Counted from the first letter of the stretch, positions 34,057-43,581 are shown. The stretch: DNA of 64,000 nucleotides from Pseudomaricurvus sp033283335 (GCA_033283335.1 JAWMQP010000001.1:62001-126000); one strand, 5' to 3'. Translations and numbers: made by a program. Notes: generated from the letters alone by a model not told the origin.

Positions 34057-35201
34057 AGCCGCCCATCTACCTGGATTATGCAGCCACCACTCCGGTGGAT
34101 CCGGTGGTGGCTGAGGCCATGGGCCGCTGCCTGACTATGGATGGTATTTTTGCCAATCCGGCCTCCCGCTCCCACCTCTATGGCTGGCAGGCCGAAGAGA
34201 AGGTTGAGCAGGCGCGGGGCCAGGTGGCCGATCTGCTGGGCTGTGATCCGCGCGAAGTGGTGTGGACCAGTGGGGCGACCGAATCCAACAACCTGGCTTT
34301 GAAAGGCATCTTTGAAGCCTTGGGTTTTAAAGGGCATCTCATCACCTCGGTCACTGAGCACAAGGCGGTGGTGGATCCTGCCAAATGGCTGGAGCGTCAG
34401 GGGGTTGAGGTAACCTGGCTGGTGCCTGATGCGGAGGGGCTGATCAGCCTGCAGCAGGTTGAGGCCAGCCTGCGGGAAGATACCCGCTTGGTCAGCCTTA
34501 TGCATGTCAATAATGAGACCGGAGCCGTGGCCCCGATAACTGATATTGGCGCTCTGTGTCGTCAGCGCAAGGTGTTGCTGCATGTCGATGCGGCGCAATC
34601 GGCAGGAAAATTGCCGATCGATCTGGGGGCGATGCCGGTGGATTTGCTGAGCATGTCCGCGCACAAATTTTACGGGCCCAAGGGTGTAGGTGCGCTTTAT
34701 GTGCGACGTCCAGTGCAATCGCAAGTGGCGCCGCAGACCCTGGGGGGTGGCCATGAACGGGGCATGCGCTCAGGTACCCTGGCGACCCATCAGCTGGTGG
34801 GTATGGGCGAGGCGGCGCGTCTGTGTCGTGAACAGATGGTCGAGGAGTCCGCCAGAATTGCGGCTTTGCGGGATCATCTCTGGTCAGGCATTGCCGACTT
34901 GGCTGGGGTTCGTCGGAATGGCCCGATTGTGCAGGTCAGTCCCAATCACCTGAACGTGTGTTTTGCAGGTGTTGACGGCGAGTCGCTGCAATTGTCCTTG
35001 CGTGAGCTGGCGGTGTCTTCCGGTTCGGCCTGCACATCGGCCAGTATCGAGCCTTCCTATGTGTTGAAGGCTATGGGCATCAGCGATACAGATGCCCACA
35101 GTTCATTGCGCTTTTCGCTGGGACGATTTACCCGCGAAGAGGATGTGATACGAGCCATTGACCATATTCGGTCGGTGGTGCAGCAGCTGCAAGCAGCTTG
35201 A
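34053..35201 (+). CDS. iscS: IscS-like cysteine desulfurase without the IscU-docking tail
   Basis: A 382-residue group I cysteine desulfurase. PLP-binding Lys205 is in SMSAHKFYGPKGVGALY, and the long catalytic loop SSGSACTSASIEPSYVLK carries Cys327, one residue off the E. coli positions. It ends with IRAIDHIRSVVQQLQAA and therefore lacks the roughly 20-residue C-terminal extension that in E. coli IscS contacts IscU. iscU is absent nearby. It may serve tRNA thiolation and other sulfur acceptors, or feed the SUF scaffold. It is coupled to iscR by a 4-nt overlap. Confidence 0.88.
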   Translation: MKPPIYLDYAATTPVDPVVAEAMGRCLTMDGIFANPASRSHLYGWQAEEKVEQARGQVADLLGCDPREVVWTSGATESNNLALKGIFEALGFKGHLITSVTEHKAVVDPAKWLERQGVEVTWLVPDAEGLISLQQVEASLREDTRLVSLMHVNNETGAVAPITDIGALCRQRKVLLHVDAAQSAGKLPIDLGAMPVDLLSMSAHKFYGPKGVGALYVRRPVQSQVAPQTLGGGHERGMRSGTLATHQLVGMGEAARLCREQMVEESARIAALRDHLWSGIADLAGVRRNGPIVQVSPNHLNVCFAGVDGESLQLSLRELAVSSGSACTSASIEPSYVLKAMGISDTDAHSSLRFSLGRFTREEDVIRAIDHIRSVVQQLQAA

Positions 35202-35341
35202 GGCAAAAAAATACAAAGCGCCCACAGAGCGCCAATTGAATGACGACGGTGGCGGAACTGAAATCTGTCACCGAACCGGACCGAGGAACTGGGTCCGTTC
35301 ATGAAAATGGACGTCATAACCGTGAAAAGCGAGTTTTAGAC

Positions 35342-36778
35342 ATGACTGAGCAGATCGAAAAAGCGCTGGGGCGTGAGTACGAGGCGGGTTTCGTGTCGGA
35401 CATTGAATCCGATACGTTTGAACCCGGTCTGGATGAAGACGTAATACGCCGTATCTCCGCCATGAAGGACGAGCCGGAGTGGATGCTGGAGTGGCGCCTG
35501 AAGGCCTTCCGCAGCTGGCTGGAAATGGAAGAGCCCGACTGGGCCCACGTGGACTACCCAAAAATCGATTATCAGGCGATTTCTTATTACTCCGCGCCAA
35601 AGAGCATGAAAGATAAGCCCAAGTCGCTGGATGAAGTGGATCCGGAGCTGTTGAAGACCTATGAAAAGCTGGGCATCCCTCTGCATGAGCAGATGATGCT
35701 GGCCGGCGTGGCGGTAGACGCAGTCTTCGACTCCGTGTCGGTGGTGACGACTTTCCGCGACAAGCTGGAAGAGGCGGGCGTGATCTTCTGCTCCATCAGT
35801 GAGGCGTTGCACAAGTACCCGGATCTGGTGAAGCAATACCTGGGCAGTGTGGTACCGCAGCGTGATAACTATTTCGCCGCTTTGAACTGTGCGGTATTTA
35901 CCGATGGCTCGTTTGTCTACATTCCCAAGGGCACTCGCTGCCCGATGGAATTGTCTACCTATTTCCGGATTAACGAACAGAACACCGGCCAGTTTGAGCG
36001 CACCTTGATTGTTGCTGACGAAGGCAGCTATGTGAGCTATCTGGAAGGCTGCACGGCCCCGCAGCGGGATGAAAACCAGCTGCACGCTGCCGTGGTAGAG
36101 CTGGTGGCCCTGGATGATGCCGAGATCAAGTATTCCACGGTGCAGAACTGGTACCCGGGTGATGAAGAGGGGCGTGGTGGTATCTACAACTTTGTCACCA
36201 AGCGTGGTATCTGCCACACCAACGCCAAAATTTCCTGGACCCAGGTGGAAACCGGTTCAGCGGTGACCTGGAAATACCCGAGCTGTATCCTGAAAGGCGA
36301 TAACAGCATTGGTGAGTTCTATTCCGTGGCCCTGACCCGTGGCAAGCAGCAGGCGGATACCGGCACCAAGATGATCCACCTGGGCAAAAATACCCGCTCC
36401 ACCATTATCTCCAAGGGTATTTCAGCCGGTCGCAGTAATAACAGTTACCGCGGTCTGGTGCGGATGAATGCCAGTGCCTCCGGGGCTCGCAACTTCACCC
36501 AGTGTGATTCGCTGCTGATCGGCGATCAGTGCGGTGCCCATACTTTCCCGTACGTGGAGAGCCGCAACCCCAGCGCGATTGTCGAGCATGAGGCGACCAC
36601 CTCCAAAGTGTCCGACGATCAACTGTTCCTGTGTCAGCAGCGGGGACTGGACCCTGAAAAGGCCGTTTCCATGATTGTGAACGGTTTCTGTAAGGAAGTG
36701 TTCAAAGAATTACCGATGGAATTTGCCGTCGAAGCGGGCAAGTTGCTCGAAATCAGTCTTGAGGGATCTGTGGGCTAA
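35342..36778 (+). CDS. sufB: Fe-S cluster assembly scaffold protein SufB
   Basis: A 478-residue protein from the ATG at 35342 (MTEQIEKALGREYEAGF), matching family length; an in-frame start at 35240 would add 34 unrelated residues. Conserved stretches include ALNCAVFTDGSFVYIPKGTRCPMELSTYF-type text, SYLEGCTAPQRDENQLHAAVVEL and the C-terminal HEATTSKVSDDQLFLCQQRGL. SufB forms the SufBC2D scaffold and receives sulfur from SufE. It is the first of the contiguous suf genes, 140 nt after the IscS-like gene. Confidence 0.95.
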   Translation: MTEQIEKALGREYEAGFVSDIESDTFEPGLDEDVIRRISAMKDEPEWMLEWRLKAFRSWLEMEEPDWAHVDYPKIDYQAISYYSAPKSMKDKPKSLDEVDPELLKTYEKLGIPLHEQMMLAGVAVDAVFDSVSVVTTFRDKLEEAGVIFCSISEALHKYPDLVKQYLGSVVPQRDNYFAALNCAVFTDGSFVYIPKGTRCPMELSTYFRINEQNTGQFERTLIVADEGSYVSYLEGCTAPQRDENQLHAAVVELVALDDAEIKYSTVQNWYPGDEEGRGGIYNFVTKRGICHTNAKISWTQVETGSAVTWKYPSCILKGDNSIGEFYSVALTRGKQQADTGTKMIHLGKNTRSTIISKGISAGRSNNSYRGLVRMNASASGARNFTQCDSLLIGDQCGAHTFPYVESRNPSAIVEHEATTSKVSDDQLFLCQQRGLDPEKAVSMIVNGFCKEVFKELPMEFAVEAGKLLEISLEGSVG

Positions 36779-36830
36779 CCCCATGGCATCCACCCAGAAG
36801 ACTGAAAGCGAATTTGAGGAAAGAAACCCT

Positions 36831-37601
36831 ATGTTGTCGATTAAAAACTTGCACGCCAGCGTCGAAGAAAAGCAGATTCTGAAAGGCCTGAATCTGGACA
36901 TCAAGCCCGGTGAGGTTCATGCCATTATGGGGCCTAACGGTGCCGGAAAAAGTACCCTGGGGTATGTGTTGTCTGGACGTGACGGTTACACGGTGGATGA
37001 AGGTGGTGTAACTCTGGACGGGGTAGATCTGCTGGATCTTGAGCCCGAAGAGCGAGCCCGTGCCGGACTGTTTCTGGCGTTCCAGTACCCGGTGGAAATC
37101 CCCGGCGTCAGCAATCTGGAATTCCTGAAAGCGGCGGTGGATGCCCAGCGTCAGGCGCGTGGCGAAGAGGCCCTGAGTTCCAAGGATTTTCTGAAAATGG
37201 CCCGTGAGGCCTGCAAGCAAGTCAATCTGCCTGCCGACTTCCTCAAGCGTGGCGTCAACGAAGGCTTCTCCGGCGGTGAGAAGAAACGCAACGAATTGAT
37301 GCAGATGCTGTTGTTGCAGCCCAAGCTGTGCATTCTCGATGAAACCGATTCCGGTCTGGATATCGATGCCCTGCAAGTGGTAGCCGAAGGTGTCAACAGC
37401 CAGCGTTCCGCCGAGCGCAGTTTTATTGTGGTGACCCATTACCAGCGCTTGCTGGATTACATCAAGCCTGATTATGTGCATGTGTTGTCCGATGGCAAGA
37501 TCGTGAAAAGTGGTGATGCTTCTCTGGCGCTGGAGCTGGAAGCCCAGGGATATGCCTGGTTGAAAGAGCAGCCCACTGCCGACGAACTGGCGGAGGGGTA
37601 A
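36831..37601 (+). CDS. sufC: Fe-S assembly ATPase SufC
   Basis: A 256-residue ABC-type ATPase. I chose the ATG at 36831, which has GAGGAAAG upstream; a longer frame overlaps sufB. Walker A GPNGAGKST is at 34-42, the signature NEGFSGGEKKRNELMQ near 140-155, and Walker B CILDETDSGLDIDAL follows. SufC is a soluble ABC ATPase that drives conformational change in SufB-SufD. It starts 52 nt after sufB and 4 nt separate it from sufD. Confidence 0.96.
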   Translation: MLSIKNLHASVEEKQILKGLNLDIKPGEVHAIMGPNGAGKSTLGYVLSGRDGYTVDEGGVTLDGVDLLDLEPEERARAGLFLAFQYPVEIPGVSNLEFLKAAVDAQRQARGEEALSSKDFLKMAREACKQVNLPADFLKRGVNEGFSGGEKKRNELMQMLLLQPKLCILDETDSGLDIDALQVVAEGVNSQRSAERSFIVVTHYQRLLDYIKPDYVHVLSDGKIVKSGDASLALELEAQGYAWLKEQPTADELAEG

Positions 37602-37605
37602 GCCC

Positions 37606-38865
37606 ATGAGTCAGTGGTTGAACACAGCCGTCACTCGCGCCGAAGCGGTCAGCGACTGGCTGGCACCAAAGCGGCAGGCGTCGCTGACCCTGTTGCGCGA
37701 AACTCCGTGGCCGACGCGCAAGACCGAAGCCTGGAAATACGTGCCCATCAATGTGTGGGAGCGGGCCGAGTTATCCTTGCCAGAGAGCGCAAATGCACCA
37801 GCCGTTACCGCCCCGGTGATTGAAGGCCTGAACAGTCTGGATTTGGTCTTTATCAACGGTCAGCTACAAGCGGTTCCAGCTGAGCTGCCTCAGGGGTTGC
37901 GCATTGCCTCAATGGCCGAGGCCGCTGCGGAAGACCAGCAGTGGGCGCTGGAAGCCTTTGCTTCCGTCAAGCCCAGTCGCCATCTGTTCGGCCTGGTAAA
38001 CGACGTGCTGGCGACTCAGGGTGTATTGATCGATGTCGATGATGAAGTCGCCATTGAACAGCCTGTCCGTATCGTCAATGTATTCACCGCAGGGGCTGAA
38101 GCCCATACCCGGGTGCTGGTGCGCTTGGGCAAGCAGGCCAAAGCCACCATCGTCGAGCAATACCTGGGCGATGAGGTGAGCCGCAACACCGGTGTTGCCG
38201 AGTATCAGGTCGGTGAGCAGGCTAAGCTGGAACACTACCGTTTTGCCTTGCAGGGCGGAGAGTCCCTGAGTGTGGGCGGCAGCCACTTTGAGCTGGCCGA
38301 GCGCTCGGAATTGAACAGCACGCTGGTTGGGTTTGGCAGCAAGTTGTCGCGGGTGGATGTGGATGTGACCCACGCCGGCCCCCACGCATTTGCCAAGTTG
38401 AACGCGATTTATCTACTCGATGGCAAAGAGCTGTTCGACTTGCACAGCACCATTGAGCATGCGGTGCCCAACGGCACCACCGAAGAAAATGTGCGCGGTA
38501 TTGTGGCGGACAATTCGCGAGCGGTCTTCAATGGTCGCATTCATATTCATCGCGATGCCCAGAAGACCCTGGCCGAACTGAACAACCGCAACCTGCTGAT
38601 GTCCGATCGCGCGGAGATCAATACCAAACCGGAGCTGGAAATCTACGCGGATGATGTGCGTTGTGCCCATGGCGCCACGGTGGCCGAGATCGACAAGAAG
38701 GCACTGTATTATCTGCAGACCCGCGGTGTCAGCCGTTCTCAGGCCCAGGTGATGCTCAACTTCGGCTTTATCAATGAGCTGGTGGACCAGATGCCCAATG
38801 CGTCCCTGGCCGACTGGTTGCGCCCACAGTTGCGTGAGCGTTTTGCCCAGATGGAGGTCAAATGA
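37606..38865 (+). CDS. sufD: Fe-S cluster assembly protein SufD
   Basis: A 419-residue SufB paralogue. The N-terminal helical part includes ETPWPTRKTEAWKYVPI. The beta-helix core runs about 130-350, and the C-terminal motif has CAHGATVAEIDKKALYYLQTRGVSRSQAQVML with the conserved Cys-Ala-His cluster-ligand region. It pairs with SufB and SufC as the scaffold. The stop overlaps sufS by 4 nt. Confidence 0.95.
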   Translation: MSQWLNTAVTRAEAVSDWLAPKRQASLTLLRETPWPTRKTEAWKYVPINVWERAELSLPESANAPAVTAPVIEGLNSLDLVFINGQLQAVPAELPQGLRIASMAEAAAEDQQWALEAFASVKPSRHLFGLVNDVLATQGVLIDVDDEVAIEQPVRIVNVFTAGAEAHTRVLVRLGKQAKATIVEQYLGDEVSRNTGVAEYQVGEQAKLEHYRFALQGGESLSVGGSHFELAERSELNSTLVGFGSKLSRVDVDVTHAGPHAFAKLNAIYLLDGKELFDLHSTIEHAVPNGTTEENVRGIVADNSRAVFNGRIHIHRDAQKTLAELNNRNLLMSDRAEINTKPELEIYADDVRCAHGATVAEIDKKALYYLQTRGVSRSQAQVMLNFGFINELVDQMPNASLADWLRPQLRERFAQMEVK

Positions 38866-40109
38866 CCTGTGATGTAGGTTCTCCGGAGCTGGCTGTGTTT
38901 GATGTGGCGGCTATCCGGCAGCAGTTTCCCATCTTGTCGCGACAAATCGACGGCAAGCCGCTGGTGTACCTGGATAATGCGGCGACGACACAAAAGCCGC
39001 AGTGTGTGATCGATGCCATTGTCGATTATTACAGCACCTGCAATTCCAATGTGCATCGCGGGGCTCACCGTCTGGCGGATGAGGCGACCCAGCGCTATGA
39101 GGGTGCCCGCGATATCGTCGCCGACTTTGTAAACGCCTACAGTCGTGAGGAGGTCATCTGGACCAGCGGCACCACCGAGGCCATAAATATTGTGGCCCAC
39201 GGTGCGGGTCAGTTATTGCAGCCGGGCGATGAAATTCTGGTGACCGAGATGGAGCATCATGCCAATCTGGTGACCTGGCAGCAGGCGTGCAAGGCCTCTG
39301 GTGCCACTTTGGTGGTGGCGCCTATTATAGATAATGGTGAGCTGGATCTGGAGGCCTTTGCGGCGCTGTTGAGTTCCAATACCAAGCTGGTGGCTTTTCC
39401 GCAGGTGTCCAACTCGCTGGGGACGATCAACCCGGTCAAGTGGTTGACGGAAAAAGCCAAGGCCGTCGGCGCCATGGTGCTGGTGGATGGTGCCCAGGGT
39501 GTGGCGCATGGTTCTGTGGACGTGCAGGACATCGGCTGTGATTTCTACGCCTTTTCCGGTCACAAGTTGTTCGGTCCTACGGGTACCGGCGTGCTTTGGG
39601 GCCGAAGTGAGTTGCTGCAGGATTGGCCTGTGTGGCAGACCGGCGGCGAGATGATCGCTGAAGTGACCTATCAGGATGCGCGCTGGAATGTGTTGCCGTA
39701 TCGGCTTGAGGCGGGCACACCGCACATTGCCGGCGTGATTGGCCTGGGTGAGGCGATTCGCTGGTTTTCCAGTCTCGACCTGAAGGCTCTGCAGGTGCAT
39801 GAAGCGGCGTTGATGCAGCGCGCAACGGAGCAGGCGGAAGCCTTTGAGGGTTTGACTGTCGTCGGCAGTGCCCGCAACAAGACCGGGGTGTTGAGTTTTG
39901 TGATGGATGCCGGTCATCCGGCGGACATTGGTTTCCTGCTGGACCGGCAGGGTATTGCCATCCGTACCGGTCACCACTGCGCAGAGCCGTTGATGAATCG
40001 TTTAAAAGTGCCTGGCACGGCACGGGCTTCTTTCTCCATTTACAACACATTAGACGAGGTCGATGTGTTGTTTGAGGCGCTGAAAAAAGTCCGCATGATG
40101 CTGGCGTAA
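38862..40109 (+). CDS. sufS: Cysteine desulfurase SufS
   Basis: A 415-residue group II cysteine desulfurase. PLP Lys235 is in FSGHKLFGPTGTG, and the short catalytic loop RTGHHCAEPLM carries Cys373, as in E. coli SufS. The N-terminus has FPILSRQ and YLDNAATTQKP. It removes sulfur from cysteine and hands it to SufE, encoded three genes downstream. Two cysteine desulfurases of different classes are therefore encoded within one operon. Confidence 0.95.
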   Translation: MTCDVGSPELAVFDVAAIRQQFPILSRQIDGKPLVYLDNAATTQKPQCVIDAIVDYYSTCNSNVHRGAHRLADEATQRYEGARDIVADFVNAYSREEVIWTSGTTEAINIVAHGAGQLLQPGDEILVTEMEHHANLVTWQQACKASGATLVVAPIIDNGELDLEAFAALLSSNTKLVAFPQVSNSLGTINPVKWLTEKAKAVGAMVLVDGAQGVAHGSVDVQDIGCDFYAFSGHKLFGPTGTGVLWGRSELLQDWPVWQTGGEMIAEVTYQDARWNVLPYRLEAGTPHIAGVIGLGEAIRWFSSLDLKALQVHEAALMQRATEQAEAFEGLTVVGSARNKTGVLSFVMDAGHPADIGFLLDRQGIAIRTGHHCAEPLMNRLKVPGTARASFSIYNTLDEVDVLFEALKKVRMMLA

Positions 40110-40129
40110 GGATGAGAGCGTGAGGATGC

Positions 40130-40501
40130 ATGATGACAGAAGTTAAAACTCCAGAAGTGTTTGATCCCAAGGCTCCGGCGGTGACTATGACCGCAGCGGC
40201 GATCAGTCACTTTGAGAAAAAGCTGGCCGCCAATACCGGCAAAATTATTCGCCTGAGTACCGAAACCAGCGGCTGTACCGGCTACGCCTACGTACTGGAT
40301 TTTGCCGATGCCGCCATTGAGGGCGACGAAGTGCTGCAGCCCAGCGACAAGATTGTGTTGGCAGTGGATCCGCAGGCAATGGCTTTGCTACGCGGTACCG
40401 AGATTGACCTGGTGACTGAAGGTGTTAACCAGGTTGTGAAGTTTAATAACCCCAATGTGGTGGCTGAATGTGGCTGTGGCGAAAGCTTCAGCGTCAGTTG
40501 A
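40130..40501 (+). CDS. sufA: A-type Fe-S carrier protein SufA-like
   Basis: A 123-residue A-type carrier with the three cluster-ligand cysteines: Cys49 (TSGCTGYAY) and the Cys114-Gly-Cys116 pair (VAECGCGESFSV). Length and spacing match SufA/IscA. It carries clusters from the SufBC2D scaffold to target proteins. The gene has tandem ATGATG start codons; either could be used. The SufA name is preferred because of the suf context. Confidence 0.9.
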   Translation: MMTEVKTPEVFDPKAPAVTMTAAAISHFEKKLAANTGKIIRLSTETSGCTGYAYVLDFADAAIEGDEVLQPSDKIVLAVDPQAMALLRGTEIDLVTEGVNQVVKFNNPNVVAECGCGESFSVS

Positions 40502-40548
40502 TCTCGTTATCGGTGTAAACCCATTTACGGAAAGGCGGATTGAGCGGT

Positions 40549-41082
40549 ATGCAACAAAGTATGGTGGTGACTCTGCGCGATTGTCCCGCGCGGCGAGTGC
40601 CCTCAGGTGAGCCGGCTGTCATCAGCGAAGGGCAATTTCTCACCATCAACCAGAGTCTGGGAGGCAACTTTACCGTCACCTTCCAGGGTAATATGTACCG
40701 CATCGACGGTACTGATGCCGATGCCATTGGCCAACAGGTTGAACTGCCGGATTTCAGTGATGACGGCAGTGGTCAAATCAATGAAGGCCAGGTGTGGGCT
40801 GCGCTGGACTCGGTGTATGATCCCGAAATCCCCATCAGCCTGGTGGAACTGGGATTGATCTACAAGCTGGCGATTGACCAGCAGGCTGGCGAGGTGAAAG
40901 TGCAAATGACCCTCACGGCACCCGGATGTGGCATGGGTCCGGTGCTGGTGAGCGATGTGGAATACCGGGTGGCCAAGGTGCCCAATGTTCGCAAGGTCAG
41001 CGTGGAGCTGGTATTTGATCCGCCCTGGTCCCGCGACATGATGAGCGAAGAGGCTCAACTGGAAGCGGGTTTATTTTTCTAA
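40549..41082 (+). CDS. sufT: Putative Fe-S maturation protein SufT (MIP18/DUF59 family)
   Basis: A 177-residue protein from the ATG at 40549; an in-frame TTG at 40540 is nearer to a GGAAAGG site and cannot be excluded. The DUF59 domain starts near residue 78 with VWAALDSVYDPEIPISLVELGLIY and has the TAPGCGMGPVLVSDVE motif with one conserved Cys. The N-terminal 70 residues are typical of SufT rather than PaaD. SufT supports Fe-S protein maturation under high demand. It lies between sufA and sufE in the same direction. Confidence 0.88.
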   Translation: MQQSMVVTLRDCPARRVPSGEPAVISEGQFLTINQSLGGNFTVTFQGNMYRIDGTDADAIGQQVELPDFSDDGSGQINEGQVWAALDSVYDPEIPISLVELGLIYKLAIDQQAGEVKVQMTLTAPGCGMGPVLVSDVEYRVAKVPNVRKVSVELVFDPPWSRDMMSEEAQLEAGLFF

Positions 41083-41125
41083 GCGCAAACTGCATTCAAA
41101 CACTCACAGCAGGTGAATTGAAATT

Positions 41126-41554
41126 ATGGCATTGCCGACTACCGATGAAATTCTCGACGATCTGTCCTTTTTTGACGATTGGGAAGAGCGCTACAAATAC
41201 ATCATTGATCTGGGCAAAGACCTGCCGGAGATGAATGATGACCTGCACACACCGGAACGACTGGTCAAAGGGTGCCAGAGCAACGTCTGGATTGAAGTGG
41301 GCAGAGCGGATGACCGGCTGCAGTTTATAGTTGATTCAGACGCCATGATCGTCAGAGGTCTGCTCGCCATTGTTATGGCCGCCTACCACAATAAGACCCC
41401 GGATCAAATTCTGGCCTTTGATGTGGATGGCTACTTTACGTCGCTGGATTTGGAGCGGCATCTGAGCCCCACCCGCGGCAATGGTTTGAGGGCTATTGTG
41501 GCAAGAATCCAGTCCATCGCCCGCAGTTCTGAGCTGGTAAACAGCGACTCTTGA
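41126..41554 (+). CDS. sufE: Cysteine desulfuration protein SufE
   Basis: A 142-residue SufE. The sulfur-accepting Cys50 lies in RLVKGCQSNVW, one position from E. coli Cys51. It begins LPTTDEILDDLSFFDDWEERYKYI, a typical family start. SufE stimulates SufS and relays persulfide to SufB. It is the last gene of the operon and is followed at once by an intrinsic terminator. Confidence 0.94.
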   Translation: MALPTTDEILDDLSFFDDWEERYKYIIDLGKDLPEMNDDLHTPERLVKGCQSNVWIEVGRADDRLQFIVDSDAMIVRGLLAIVMAAYHNKTPDQILAFDVDGYFTSLDLERHLSPTRGNGLRAIVARIQSIARSSELVNSDS

Positions 41555-41556
41555 AG

Positions 41557-41581
41557 ACCGGGGCAGGAATGCCCGGTTTTT
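41557..41581 (+). terminator. Intrinsic terminator after sufE
   Basis: ACCGGGGC / GCCCGGT with one bulged G and an AGGAAT loop, followed by five T. It starts 3 nt after the sufE stop and closes the iscR-suf operon. Confidence 0.85.
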
Positions 41582-41589
41582 GTCTGTTA

Positions 41590-41623
41590 TTCCATATTAA
41601 ATTCATGGAATTGCGCGTATAAT
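41590..41623 (+). promoter_or_regulatory. Probable ndk promoter region
   Basis: A consensus -10 box TATAAT is at 41618-41623. Upstream, TTCCAT and ATGGAA (41590-41595, 41605-41610) form a 6-bp inverted repeat where a good -35 box would be expected, so a regulator may act here. The distance to the ndk ATG is about 145 nt, a long leader. Confidence 0.5.
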
Positions 41624-41768
41624 TCGCGCGTTTCGCTATTCGGGAAGGCGTATTTGGCGGGGGTTAAGGCAGAAATTGGCCTTTATTCCGTCAAACACGC
41701 CTTTCCAGTATTTAGGGCCCCATTGGGGCATATCTGTAATCTCAATTTCAACTGTTTTGGAGACCCAA

Positions 41769-42194
41769 ATGGCCGTTGAACGTACTCTGTCTATCATCAA
41801 ACCCGACGCCGTTGCCAAGAACGCAATCGGTGAAATCGCTGCACGCTTTGAAAAAGCTGGCCTGAACATTGTTGCCATGAAAATGCTGCATCTGGATGAT
41901 GAGAAGGCTGGCGGCTTCTACGCGGAGCATAAAGAGCGTCCTTTCTTCGCTGACCTGGTTGGTTTTATGACTTCTGGTCCTGTGGTTGTTCAGGTTCTGG
42001 AAGGTGAAGACGCTATTGCCAAAAATCGTGAGCTGATGGGTGCCACCAACCCTCAGGAAGCGGCTCCTGGCACTATCCGCGCCGATTTCGCTGAAACCAT
42101 CGACGCCAATGCAGTCCACGGTTCTGACTCCCCTGAGTCCGCCGCTCGCGAAGTGGCTTACTTCTTCGCTGACGGCGAAATCTGCCCACGCTAA
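41769..42194 (+). CDS. ndk: Nucleoside diphosphate kinase
   Basis: A 141-residue enzyme from the ATG at 41769 (MAVERTLSIIKPDAVAKN), with GGAGA upstream; the longer frame into the leader is not used. The phosphohistidine is His117 in NAVHGSDS, and Lys11 (IIKPDAV) and Arg104 (TIRADF) bind nucleotide phosphates. It equalises nucleoside triphosphate pools. It is followed 40 nt later by rlmN. Confidence 0.97.
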   Translation: MAVERTLSIIKPDAVAKNAIGEIAARFEKAGLNIVAMKMLHLDDEKAGGFYAEHKERPFFADLVGFMTSGPVVVQVLEGEDAIAKNRELMGATNPQEAAPGTIRADFAETIDANAVHGSDSPESAAREVAYFFADGEICPR

Positions 42195-42234
42195 GTGGCA
42201 GTGGCATTTCATCGCATATTGTTAGGTAAAGAAC

Positions 42235-43404
42235 ATGACTGACCCTGTCATCGCAAGCACGGACGCCGCTGAGACCGCTACTAAGGTCAACTTGCTGGGC
42301 CTGAGCCAGGCCAAAATGGAAGCGTTTTTCGAGTCCATTGGCGAGCAGAAGTTTCGTGCAACCCAGGTGTTGAAGTGGATACACCAGATGGGCGTCGATG
42401 ATTTCGATGAAATGACCAATATCAGCAAATCCCTCCGCGAGAAGCTCCAGCGGCTCGCGGAGGTACGCCCGCCCGAAGTCCTGCAGCAGCTGGATTCGGC
42501 GGATGGCACACGCAAATTTTTAATCCGTGTCAGTGGTGGCAATGCCATTGAGACGGTCTTAATCCCCGACGGCGATCGCGGCACCTTGTGTGTCTCATCC
42601 CAGGTTGGCTGTTCACTGGATTGCAGTTTCTGTTCTACCGGTAAGCAGGGCTTCAATCGCGACCTGACGGCGGCGGAAATCATTGGCCAGGTGTGGCTGG
42701 CGTGTAAGTCTTATGGCCAGTTTGGGACCAAATCACCTCGTACCGTCACCAATGTGGTGATGATGGGGATGGGTGAGCCTTTATTGAATTTTGACAATGT
42801 TGTCGATGCCATGAATCTGATGCTGCACGACAACTGCTATGGCCTGTCCAAGCGACGGGTCACATTGAGTACCTCCGGTGTGGTTCCCGCCCTCGATCGG
42901 CTGCGCGGCCTCACCGATGTGTGTCTGGCCATTTCTCTGCACGCGCCCAATGACGAGCTGCGCAATGAGTTGGTACCCATCAACAAAAAATACCCCATTG
43001 CCATGTTGCTGGAATCGGCCCAGCGTTATATCGAGAGCCTGCCGGACAATCATCGCAAAATTACCATTGAGTACACCTTGATCAATCAGGTGAATGACCG
43101 TCCCCATCACGCTCATGAGCTGGCTCAGCTGTTGCGGGACATTCCGGTCAAAATCAATCTGATACCGTTTAACCCCTTTGATCAATCGGATTACCGGCGC
43201 GTAAGCAATAATGCCTTGAGGGCGTTCCAGGATATTTTGATCCAGGCGGGTTTTACCACCACGGTACGCACCACGCGCGGTGATGATATTGATGCGGCCT
43301 GTGGCCAGTTGGCAGGGACCGTCAATGATCGCACCCGTCGCAGTGAGCGCTACCGTCGTGCCCAGGGGGAAATCGAAGAGCCAGTCCGCTTGCTCAATCC
43401 CTGA
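42235..43404 (+). CDS. rlmN: 23S rRNA/tRNA adenine-C2 methyltransferase RlmN
   Basis: A 389-residue radical-SAM methyltransferase. The cluster motif is Cys126-x3-Cys130-x2-Cys133 in SQVGCSLDCSFCSTG. The methyl-carrying Cys lies in the C-terminal DIDAACGQLAG. GMGEPLLNFDNV is the SAM-binding GEP motif. It methylates A2503 of 23S rRNA and A37 of some tRNAs. The order ndk-rlmN-pilW is common in gammaproteobacteria. Confidence 0.96.
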   Translation: MTDPVIASTDAAETATKVNLLGLSQAKMEAFFESIGEQKFRATQVLKWIHQMGVDDFDEMTNISKSLREKLQRLAEVRPPEVLQQLDSADGTRKFLIRVSGGNAIETVLIPDGDRGTLCVSSQVGCSLDCSFCSTGKQGFNRDLTAAEIIGQVWLACKSYGQFGTKSPRTVTNVVMMGMGEPLLNFDNVVDAMNLMLHDNCYGLSKRRVTLSTSGVVPALDRLRGLTDVCLAISLHAPNDELRNELVPINKKYPIAMLLESAQRYIESLPDNHRKITIEYTLINQVNDRPHHAHELAQLLRDIPVKINLIPFNPFDQSDYRRVSNNALRAFQDILIQAGFTTTVRTTRGDDIDAACGQLAGTVNDRTRRSERYRRAQGEIEEPVRLLNP

Positions 43405-43581
43405 GGCAATGACTGTGCGCAGGCGGCAGAGCAGCGCTAGTGCGTTGTGACTTGTGCCGATAGACGGTAGTCTTCCCGATCATGACGCATAATTCGACAC
43501 TGGACGACAGTCTTCGAAACTGAAATAGTTTCAACCCTGACATGACAGAATAAAGACCGTTTGTGACCAATAGGACGCTTG

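Noticed and set aside
34053..40109. Redundant annotation of the IscS-like gene as a second sufS
   Set aside because: It has the long SSGSACTSASIEPS catalytic loop of group I enzymes, whereas sufS at 38862 has the short RTGHHCAEP loop.
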